From assembly GCA_965203635.1 (NCBI GenBank), contig OZ241903.1, positions 3,224,001 to 3,288,000 of the forward strand: DNA of 64,000 bases, read 5' to 3'. How positions within the stretch are numbered: position 1 is the stretch's first letter; each line of letters opens with the position of its first letter. This document shows positions 57,756-64,000 of this stretch, piece by piece. The stretch comes from Aldehydirespirator sp965203635 (GTDB taxonomy: Bacteria > Actinomycetota > Acidimicrobiia > Acidimicrobiales > Aldehydirespiratoraceae). The translations under genes were made by a program, and so were the position numbers. The notes under the pieces were generated by a model, which was not told the origin of the DNA, searched no databases, and was given only the letters and a program-made list of their open reading frames with translations.

Positions 57756-58967
57756 CTACCGTGGCTCTCGAGGCAGACCCAGAACCCGCTCTCCTATTAT
57801 GTTGCGTTGTATCTCATTGCTTCCCCCGTAGATCGTGTGGGCCCGCGAGTACAGGAACGTCCGCTGCCATGGGTCGAGGCGGTAGTCCAACCCGGCCTCC
57901 CCGGCGTGAGCACCGTCGTCCGGTTCGGCAACCATCGCGGCCGCGCCCCGGACCCTCATCGCAAGCTCTCCGAGGCGCTGGTGCCACGACGCCCAGTAGA
58001 GCTTGCCTATCGACTGCTCCGGCCCGGCGAGATGGTCGTGGGTGAGCGAGGTCAGCATCCGCATCTGGTTGTAGCGCAGGACCTCGAGCTCGATGTGGCT
58101 CTGCACCAGTTCCGACCGCAGCACGTCGCTACGGATGCGCCCGGATTCCCGCGCCTCCGACACCAGCGAATCGAACTCCTGGCGGAAGCTGATCTGCTGG
58201 CCCAGCGTGCTCGCTCCCCGCTCGAAGGCGAGAGTGCCCATGGCCACCCTCCAGCCGTTGCCCTCTCCCCCCACCACCAGGTCCGCGTCGGTCACGGCCT
58301 CGTCGAAGAACGTCTCGTTGAACTCCACCCCGCCGTTGATCTGCACGATGGGCCGGATCTCGATGCCGGGCTGGTCCATGGGAACGAGCAGGTAGCTGAG
58401 CCCGGCGTGCCGTTGCGAGCCCGGAGTGCTGCGGGCCAGCACGAAGATCCAGTCGGCGTGCTGGGCCAGCGAGGTCCAGACCTTCTGGCCGTTCAGGACC
58501 CATTGGCCGTCGCGCTGGGTGGCGGAGGTGGACACGCCGGCGAGGTCGCTGCCCGCACCGGGCTCCGAATAGCCCTGGCACCAAAGATCCTCGGCCGCCA
58601 GCATCGGGGGCACGAAGCGCTGCTGCTGCTCAGTCGACCCGAAGGCCATCAGGGTCGGACCGAGCAGCATCACGCCCACGTTGGGCAGCCGGCCGGGGGC
58701 GCGCGCGGTGGTATAGGTGTTGAAGAACACGACCTGCTCGGCCAGCGTGCATCCCCGGCCGCCGATCGATTCGGGAAAGTCGAGCCCGAGCCATCCCCCC
58801 GACGCGAGCTCCCGCTCCCAGGCGATCTGGACTTCGACCGGCACATCATCCTGTCCGGTGAGGCCCCGGCCCCGGTACCGGGCGAATTCGCCGACCAGGT
58901 GCTCCTCGAGCCAGGTGCGCACCTCGTCGGCGAAGCTGGCGAGCCTCGGGTCGGACCGAAGATCCAT
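57756..58967 (-). CDS. Acyl-CoA dehydrogenase
   Basis: A 403-residue flavoenzyme from ATG 58967; upstream in-frame starts overlap the molybdoenzyme promoter region. Motifs are DLWCQGYSEPGAGSDLAGVS (FAD and substrate binding), VLNGQKVWTSLAQHADWIFV, a GGGSFERGAS-type MGTLAFERGASTLGQQISFR, and SRAHTIYGGSNEIQRNIIGE at the C-terminus. The likely catalytic base lies in the YGGSNEIQ region. It introduces the alpha,beta double bond in an acyl-CoA. It is divergent from the molybdoenzyme gene, with only 25 bp between starts. Confidence 0.93.
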   Translation of the reverse strand: MDLRSDPRLASFADEVRTWLEEHLVGEFARYRGRGLTGQDDVPVEVQIAWERELASGGWLGLDFPESIGGRGCTLAEQVVFFNTYTTARAPGRLPNVGVMLLGPTLMAFGSTEQQQRFVPPMLAAEDLWCQGYSEPGAGSDLAGVSTSATQRDGQWVLNGQKVWTSLAQHADWIFVLARSTPGSQRHAGLSYLLVPMDQPGIEIRPIVQINGGVEFNETFFDEAVTDADLVVGGEGNGWRVAMGTLAFERGASTLGQQISFRQEFDSLVSEARESGRIRSDVLRSELVQSHIELEVLRYNQMRMLTSLTHDHLAGPEQSIGKLYWASWHQRLGELAMRVRGAAAMVAEPDDGAHAGEAGLDYRLDPWQRTFLYSRAHTIYGGSNEIQRNIIGERVLGLPREPR

Positions 58968-58992
58968 CAAGCTGGAGCGTACAATCGCCCCG

Positions 58993-61020
58993 ATGAACGA
59001 GCCTGAACCGGCGGAACAGCGGTCACGAGGAGGCCGCAGGGCGGGCAGTGTTGCGGGCTTCATCGCGGGAGTCCTGGGTGCCGCGGTCGCGCTGGGCTTC
59101 GGTGAACTGATCGAGGGCGTCACCGAGACCATCCCATCGCTGGTCATCGCGGTGGGCGAGGTGGTCACCGACTACACGCCCGGCGACATCGTGGCCTTCA
59201 GCATCGCCAACATCGGTGCCAGCCAGAAGACGGTGCTCACAGCCGGGATAGTGGTCGTCTCGTTGGCCGTCTGCGGCCTGTTGGGCCGTCAAGCCTCGCG
59301 CGGCGGGCACCTGATGGCCATCGCCGGCTTCGCGCTCTTCGGGCTGGTCGACGGCTGGGCTGCCGCCCGCAACCCGCTGAGCCCGGCAGCGGCCTCGTGG
59401 CTGGTTGCGCTCGCCGCCGCCGTGCTGGGCGCGGCCGTCACTCTTCTTCTGGTGAGCCGGGCGTCCGCCCGGCGCCCGAGCGCTGCCGGCGCGGCCGCAA
59501 CTGCGGAGGACGAGGACGGCGCAGAAGCCCACCTGGAACGGGCAGGCCCGCGCCGGTCGTTCTTCGGCTACGCCGCTGGCGCGGGGGTGACCGCCCTCAG
59601 CCTGGTCGGACTCGGTCGGGCCCTGCGGGGACCCTCCGCGGCGGAGAAGGCCCGGGAGACCTATGCGCTGCCGCCGCGGGCGTCAGCCCCGGCCGCCGAC
59701 GCACCCCGCGACGCCGCGGCGACAGGAGCGGACGTCGCCATCGATGTTCCAGAAGGCACAGAGATCCCAGAAGGCACAGAGATACCCGAGGGCATAGAGA
59801 TCCCAGAAGGAATAGAGATCCCGGAAGAGATCACCGTGGAAGCTGCGGGCGAGCCCGCAACCACCACCACGCAACAGCTCGAAGACCCCGCAACCACCCC
59901 CACGACCGAGCAGCCCGAAGAACCCGCAACCACCACCACGCAACAGCTCGAAGACCCCGCAACCACCCCCACGACCGAGCAGCCCGAAGAACCCCCGACC
60001 ACCACCGAGGAACCTGCAACCACCACGACCGAGGAACCCCCGCCCACCACCACCCAGCCGCGGGGCGAGTCGTCGCGATACCCGCAGGTGGCCCACCTCG
60101 ACACGCTCGACGGCGAGGTGCCGGACATCTCGCCCTACGTGACCCCGATCTCCCCCACCAACCGGTTCTACCGGATCGACACTGCGCTGACGGTCCCGCA
60201 GGTCGACCCGGAGTCGTGGCGCCTGCGCATCACCGGCCTGGTCGACGACCCTTACGAGCTCACGTACCAGGACATCCGCGCCATGCGCCTGCAGGACTAC
60301 GTGATCACGCTCTCCTGTGTGTCGAATCAGGTAGGGGGCAGGCTCGTCGGGAACGCCATCTGGACCGGCGTCCCCCTCTACGAACTGCTGCAGCGGGCCG
60401 GCGTCCAGCCCGGCGCCCAGCAGATCGTGGGACGCTCGGTGGACGACTTCACCGCCGGGTTCCCCACCACCGCGGCCTACGACGGCCGCAACGCCATCCT
60501 CGCCATCGGTATGAACAACGAGCCGCTGCCGACCCGGCACGGCTTCCCGGCCCGCATCGTGGTGGCGGGACTGTACGGCTATGTCTCGGCGGTGAAGTGG
60601 CTCGAGGAGATCCACCTCACCACCTGGGACGGGTTCGACGGCTACTGGATACCGCGGGGCTGGTCCAAGCAGGGTCCGATGAAGACCCAGAGCCGTATCG
60701 ACCTCCCCAAGGACCGGGCCACCGTCAAGAACGGCGAGACCATACCGATTGCCGGCATCGCCTGGGCCCCGACCCGCGGCATCGAGCGGGTCGAGGTGAA
60801 GATCGGCAACGGGGACTGGACGCCGTGCCGGCTGGGCGAGGCCGCGGGCGACGAGAGCTGGGTGCAATGGCACCGGGACTGGACTCCTTCGGGCGGGGGC
60901 CGGCAGCAGATCCAGGTGCGGGCCACCGACGGCAGCGGCTACACCCAGAGCGGGAGGAACGTGAGTCCGCGACCGAACGGCGCCGAGGGATGGCACACCA
61001 TCAGCGTCAACGTCCGATAA
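58993..61020 (+). CDS. Membrane-anchored sulfite-oxidase-fold molybdoenzyme with internal twin-arginine segment
   Basis: A 675-residue protein, ATG 58993. Four hydrophobic segments (about 17-38, 79-98, 106-124, 136-155) are followed by a cytoplasmic linker and a fifth segment preceded by twin arginines (GPRRSFFGYAAGAGVTALSL, RR at 187-188). A low-complexity stalk follows: about five EGTEIP-type 6-residue units (253-280) and two exact 23-residue units beginning EPATTTTQQLEDPATT (287-332). From about 360 lies the sulfite-oxidase/YedY-type domain (FYRIDTALTVPQVDPESWRL), with Mo-ligand Cys442 (YVITLSCVSNQVGG) and the dimerisation domain (WAPTRGIERVEVKIGNGDWT). The substrate is unknown. Confidence 0.9.
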   Translation: MNEPEPAEQRSRGGRRAGSVAGFIAGVLGAAVALGFGELIEGVTETIPSLVIAVGEVVTDYTPGDIVAFSIANIGASQKTVLTAGIVVVSLAVCGLLGRQASRGGHLMAIAGFALFGLVDGWAAARNPLSPAAASWLVALAAAVLGAAVTLLLVSRASARRPSAAGAAATAEDEDGAEAHLERAGPRRSFFGYAAGAGVTALSLVGLGRALRGPSAAEKARETYALPPRASAPAADAPRDAAATGADVAIDVPEGTEIPEGTEIPEGIEIPEGIEIPEEITVEAAGEPATTTTQQLEDPATTPTTEQPEEPATTTTQQLEDPATTPTTEQPEEPPTTTEEPATTTTEEPPPTTTQPRGESSRYPQVAHLDTLDGEVPDISPYVTPISPTNRFYRIDTALTVPQVDPESWRLRITGLVDDPYELTYQDIRAMRLQDYVITLSCVSNQVGGRLVGNAIWTGVPLYELLQRAGVQPGAQQIVGRSVDDFTAGFPTTAAYDGRNAILAIGMNNEPLPTRHGFPARIVVAGLYGYVSAVKWLEEIHLTTWDGFDGYWIPRGWSKQGPMKTQSRIDLPKDRATVKNGETIPIAGIAWAPTRGIERVEVKIGNGDWTPCRLGEAAGDESWVQWHRDWTPSGGGRQQIQVRATDGSGYTQSGRNVSPRPNGAEGWHTISVNVR

Positions 61021-61027
61021 TCGACAG

Positions 61028-62524
61028 GTGCTGACGGAAGCCGTCCAGCGGGCCGCTGGCGAGTTCGGCGAGCGCGCCGCCTTCGTCACGCCGGCAGGCC
61101 GGCCCCTGAGCTTCACGCGACTCGAACAGGCCGCGCAGCAGGTCGCGGCCGGGCTGCACGAGCGCGGGCTCGGGGAGGGCTCGGTGGTGGGGCTGGTGCT
61201 GCCCTCCGATGTCGACTACGTCGCCATCTATCTCGGAGCGGCCCGCATCGGCGCGGTCACGGCCGGGATCAACCCGCTGCTGACTCCCGTCGAGGCAGCC
61301 GGATGCCTCGAACGGCTGGGAGCCGATCTGGTCGTTGTGGACCCTGGTCTGGCCCACCTCGTCGGGCCGGGGGCAGCCCCCGACGTCGTGCGGCTGGAAG
61401 GAGGGGGCGACCCGGCCACGGCGGGCGGATCGCTGCGCGCCGGCTCGGGCATTCCGGATCGCGCGCTCGCCGGTCTCACCGCCGAGCCGGACGACGAGCG
61501 CCCGGTGTGCATCTGCTTCACGTCGGGCTCGACGGGCGCGCCCAAGGCGGCCTGGTTCGCAAGCCGTCAGCTGCGAGCGGTGGCCCAGATCGACGTGGGG
61601 GGCGCGTGGGGCGCCGGCCACGGAATCTCGTCGACCCAGTTCGCCCACGTCGCCTTCATGACGAAGCTCCCATGGATGCTGGCCTGCGGCCGGACCACGC
61701 ACCTGCTCGAACGCTGGTCGGCCGGGGCAGTCCTGGAGCTCACGGCCCGCTACCGGATGGCCGCGGTGATCGGCGTGGCCCCCCAGATCGCCCTGATGGT
61801 CCGGCACCCGTCATCGGAGGCGCTGGACTTCTCGGCCGTGCAGGCGGTGGTGGCCGGCGGCGGCCCGTCGCCCCCGGAGCTGGTGCGATCGGCCCGCGAA
61901 CGCTTCGGGGCGCCGTACTCGATCCGGTACTCCTCCACGGAGTCGGGCGGCGTCGGCCTGGCCACCGCACTCGACGCCGGCGACGACGAGGCCTGTCATT
62001 CGGTGGGCCGGCCCCGCCCCGGCGTTCAAGCCGAGATCAGGGATGCGAACGGGCAGCGGCTCGACCCCGGTCAAACGGGCGAGCTCTGGCTGAGATCGCC
62101 CGCGGTGATGTCGGGGTACTGGCGCGACCCGGAGTCCAGCTCCGATGCCCTCGTCGACGGCTGGCTGCGCACCGGGGACCTGGCCACCGTGGATCCCAAC
62201 GGCCTCTACCGCCTCGCGGGACGGCTGAGCGACATGTTCATCCGGGGCGGCTACAACGTGCACCCGGCGGAGGTCGAGGGCGTGCTGTCCGGGCATCCCG
62301 GGGTGCAGGAGGTGGTCGTGCTCCCGCGTCCCGATCCAGTGATGGGCGAGATCGGCGTGGCCGTGGTGGTGCCCCGAGATGCCGCCGAACCGCCCACGCT
62401 GGAGGACCTGCGGACCTTCGGGGCGGGCGCGCTGGCCCGCCACAAGCTTCCCGAGGACTTGAGGATCGTCGACGAGCTGCCCCGTAACCCGACCGGGAAG
62501 ATCGACCGCCGCCGCCTCGGCTGA
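61028..62524 (+). CDS. AMP-dependent acyl-CoA synthetase/ligase
   Basis: A 498-residue enzyme from GTG 61028, 7 nt after the molybdoenzyme stop. Motifs are ICFTSGSTGAPKAAWFASRQ (P-loop), TQFAHVAFMTKLPWML, SIRYSSTESGGVGLATALDA, WLRTGDLATVDPNGLYRLAG, RLSDMFIRGGYNVHPAEVEG and catalytic Lys in ELPRNPTGKIDRRRLG. It resembles medium- to long-chain or aromatic acyl-CoA ligases. The TGA stop overlaps the first base of repeat R7. Cotranscription with the molybdoenzyme is likely but a functional link is not obvious. Confidence 0.93.
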   Translation: MLTEAVQRAAGEFGERAAFVTPAGRPLSFTRLEQAAQQVAAGLHERGLGEGSVVGLVLPSDVDYVAIYLGAARIGAVTAGINPLLTPVEAAGCLERLGADLVVVDPGLAHLVGPGAAPDVVRLEGGGDPATAGGSLRAGSGIPDRALAGLTAEPDDERPVCICFTSGSTGAPKAAWFASRQLRAVAQIDVGGAWGAGHGISSTQFAHVAFMTKLPWMLACGRTTHLLERWSAGAVLELTARYRMAAVIGVAPQIALMVRHPSSEALDFSAVQAVVAGGGPSPPELVRSARERFGAPYSIRYSSTESGGVGLATALDAGDDEACHSVGRPRPGVQAEIRDANGQRLDPGQTGELWLRSPAVMSGYWRDPESSSDALVDGWLRTGDLATVDPNGLYRLAGRLSDMFIRGGYNVHPAEVEGVLSGHPGVQEVVVLPRPDPVMGEIGVAVVVPRDAAEPPTLEDLRTFGAGALARHKLPEDLRIVDELPRNPTGKIDRRRLG

Positions 62525-62613
62525 GAGGCCGAGCGGGCAGGCGAGAGAATCCGGCTCATACGGGCGAGGCCGTGGCCCGAGCGGCCCGTGAGCGCAAGGG
62601 AACAAGAGCGGGA
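62524..62613 (+). repeat. Dispersed intergenic repeat, copy R7
   Basis: A 90-bp copy (one extra base in GCGCAAGGGAAC). It begins at the last base of the acyl-CoA synthetase stop: TGA-GAGGCCGAGCGGGC. It lies between convergent genes and is in the same direction as the synthetase. Confidence 0.88.
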
Positions 62614-62635
62614 GATACGCAGCTCGACCGTCGCC

Positions 62636-63646
62636 TCAGCGGCGGCCCCGGGCCGCAGCTCGAGCCCGCTGCTCCTCACGGACCCTCTGCTGCTCGACCT
62701 CGTCGCGCAGGGCCAGGAAGCGCTGCAGCCGGCGGGGATCCATCTCACCTCGCTCCACGGCCGCGGTCACCGCACAGTCGGGCTCGGCTCCGTGGGCGCA
62801 GTCCGAGAACCGGCAACTGAGACCATGCTCATCGATGTCGCTGAACACGCGGCTCAACGCCTCCTGCGCGTCGATCAGGCCGAGGGCGCGCACACCCGGC
62901 GTGTCGAGCACCATGCCGCCGTTGTCGGGCAGGAGCACGAGCCGGCGTGCCACGGTGGTGTGCCGGCCCCGCCGGTCGGACGACCGGACCTTCGCGGTGG
63001 CGGCAACCTCGGCACCGACCAGGGCGTTCACCAGGGTCGACTTACCCGACCCGCTGGCACCCACGAGGGCCAGCGTCCGGCCGGGTCCGAGCCGGGACCG
63101 CAGGTCATCCAGGCCCAGGCCCCGGCGCGCGCTCAACGTCAGGACATCGACATCGCCGGCTACGGCCCGGACCGTCTCAGCCGCCGCGGCGGCATCTGCG
63201 GCCCGATCAGCCTTGGTGAGCAGGATCACGATGGCGGCCTCGCTGTCACGAGCCATCACCAGCATGCGCTCGAAGCGTCCCGGCGGCAGGGGCCGGTCGA
63301 GGCCGGCGACGATGCCCACGATGTCGAAGTTGGCCGCCAGCACCTGCTCGGCGTCGCGTTCGGCGGGATCCCGGCGGGTCAGGGCCGTGAGCCGGGGCAG
63401 CACCCGGCCGATCAGCACCACCTCGTGCCGGCTCGTCACCTGCACCCAGTCGCCGGTGACCGGCGCGGTCTCGGCCTGGGCCCGCACGGAGTCCGAGCCG
63501 GCTCGCACCATGCCCTCCGCCGTCACCACGTCGCACTCGCCCCGGTCCACCTGCACCACCCTCCCGACCCTCGCTCCGGGCTCTAGAGCACGGGCCATGC
63601 GATCGTCGTAGCCCCAACGGCTCAGGTCGCCGACACTGCCCGTCAC
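62636..63646 (-). CDS. rsgA: Ribosome small subunit-dependent GTPase A
   Basis: About 336 residues from GTG 63646; a GTG at 63688 or ATG at 63599 are alternatives. A longer start at 63775 would lie inside repeat R8 and is rejected. An OB-fold (GRVVQVDRGECDVVTAEGMV, then VTGDWVQV) precedes the circularly permuted GTPase: G4 LLTKADRAAD, G1 LALVGASGSGKSTLVNALVG and G3 LDTPGVRAL. The C-terminal zinc knuckle is CRFSDCAHGAEPDCAV. It checks late 30S subunit maturation. It is convergent with the acyl-CoA synthetase. Confidence 0.93.
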   Translation of the reverse strand: MTGSVGDLSRWGYDDRMARALEPGARVGRVVQVDRGECDVVTAEGMVRAGSDSVRAQAETAPVTGDWVQVTSRHEVVLIGRVLPRLTALTRRDPAERDAEQVLAANFDIVGIVAGLDRPLPPGRFERMLVMARDSEAAIVILLTKADRAADAAAAAETVRAVAGDVDVLTLSARRGLGLDDLRSRLGPGRTLALVGASGSGKSTLVNALVGAEVAATAKVRSSDRRGRHTTVARRLVLLPDNGGMVLDTPGVRALGLIDAQEALSRVFSDIDEHGLSCRFSDCAHGAEPDCAVTAAVERGEMDPRRLQRFLALRDEVEQQRVREEQRARAAARGRR

Positions 63647-63707
63647 TGGTGTTTCATCGGCACTGAGGGGGTGTCTCCATCCGTCCACTATTGCCCATCG
63701 CGCGAGA

Positions 63708-63805
63708 TTCCGCTCGTGTTCGCTACGCTCACGGGCCGCTCGGGCCACGGCTCCGCTCAGCGCCTTGAGTTCCATCGATCAGTCCGATGGCTTCGCTCCG
63801 CCTCT
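63708..63805 (-). repeat. Dispersed intergenic repeat, copy R8
   Basis: A 98-bp copy with a longer variable middle. The 5' block is AGAGGCGGAGCG and the 3' block GTGGCCCGAGCGGCCCGTGA is intact; the last bases differ (GAACACGAGCGGAA). It lies between divergent rsgA and the molybdoenzyme-like gene. Confidence 0.75.
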
Positions 63806-63872
63806 GGGACAGATAGAGGCGTACGATCTCGGCGAGCGAAATGGTCGATCCGAGGCGGCCAAGGGGACAGCG

Positions 63873-64000
63873 GTGACAGACGAACAATCGATCGAGGACT
63901 ATCCGGGCTCCTCGCCGGGCGCGGCGCCCTCGGTGATGGGTGCATTGGCCGGGACGGCCGGCGCGGCCGTCGGCCTGGGGTTCGGTGAGCTGGTCGAGGG
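63873..64000 (+). CDS. N-terminus of a second membrane protein like the molybdoenzyme at 58993 (partial)
   Basis: GTG 63873 follows AAGGGG with a 7-nt gap. Only 42 codons are visible. The sequence MGALAGTAGAAVGLGFGELV matches the first membrane segment of the molybdoenzyme at 58993 (AGVLGAAVALGFGELIEGV). This suggests a second gene of the same family, cut by the right edge; whether it carries a molybdenum domain cannot be seen. Confidence 0.6.
   Translation, partial: MTDEQSIEDYPGSSPGAAPSVMGALAGTAGAAVGLGFGELVE

Noticed and set aside
62636..63775. A longer rsgA starting at 63775
   Set aside because: The extra N-terminal residues (ALSGAVARAARERSEHERN) are encoded by repeat R8 and are not part of the family.

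Overview
The window is high-GC DNA with many GTG, TTG and possibly CTG starts, lipoprotein-type solute-binding proteins, a DUF222/13E12 HNH endonuclease, an actinobacterial-type SerC and the dxr - M50 protease - ispG - rimP - nusA - ylxR - infB - rbfA - truB - ribF order. This points to an actinobacterium; an Acidimicrobiia-like lineage is my inference and is not proven by anything in the window. No rRNA, tRNA, CRISPR array, prophage or transposase was found.

Layout. 1-3686: a sugar-uptake locus (binding protein cut by the left edge, TIM-barrel isomerase, divergent LacI regulator, unknown partner gene) with two palindromic operators. 3702-8783: single metabolic and transport genes (dienoyl-CoA isomerase-like crotonase, TetR, SRPBCC protein, adenosine-kinase-like PfkB, DrrAB-type ABC exporter). 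8840-12413: XRE-cupin regulator, divergent NMT1-like binding protein and an amidohydrolase. 12537-17065: aminopeptidase N, an orphan HicB-like antitoxin and a DUF222-HNH gene with its own promoter. 17369-33419: a long minus-strand housekeeping cluster for translation, isoprenoid and phospholipid synthesis. 33628-36919: a secreted M23-like protein, gltX, an RDD protein and an unknown gene. 36952-43443: branched-chain amino acid synthesis (cimA, ilvE, leuB on minus; leuC, leuD on plus) around greA. 43568-50678: beta-propeller lipoprotein, S9 peptidase, aspartate-type aminotransferase and serC. 50816-62524: acyl-CoA metabolism (carboxyltransferase, CoA-transferase, two acyl-CoA synthetases, enoyl-CoA hydratase, acyl-CoA dehydrogenase) plus a membrane-anchored sulfite-oxidase-fold molybdoenzyme. 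62636-64000: rsgA and the start of a gene that resembles the molybdoenzyme N-terminus.

The most unusual signal is a dispersed repeat of about 89 bp, with six full-length or near full-length copies, one shortened copy and one truncated copy in 64 kb. It lies between genes, usually right after a stop codon. Four copies are exactly 89 bp. In three places the host stop codon overlaps the first bases of the element. One copy has CAG where the stop would be, so an M23-like protein reads through it. One copy has been partly amplified with the truB tail. One copy fills the infB-rbfA gap and supplies the likely rbfA ribosome binding site. Other points of interest are a molybdoenzyme whose topology predicts dual Sec/Tat export, a leaderless HNH gene with a palindrome between -35 and -10, a likely CTG start for ylxR, chained mini-ORFs before cimA and leuD, and two identical 47-bp hairpins before the carboxyltransferase.
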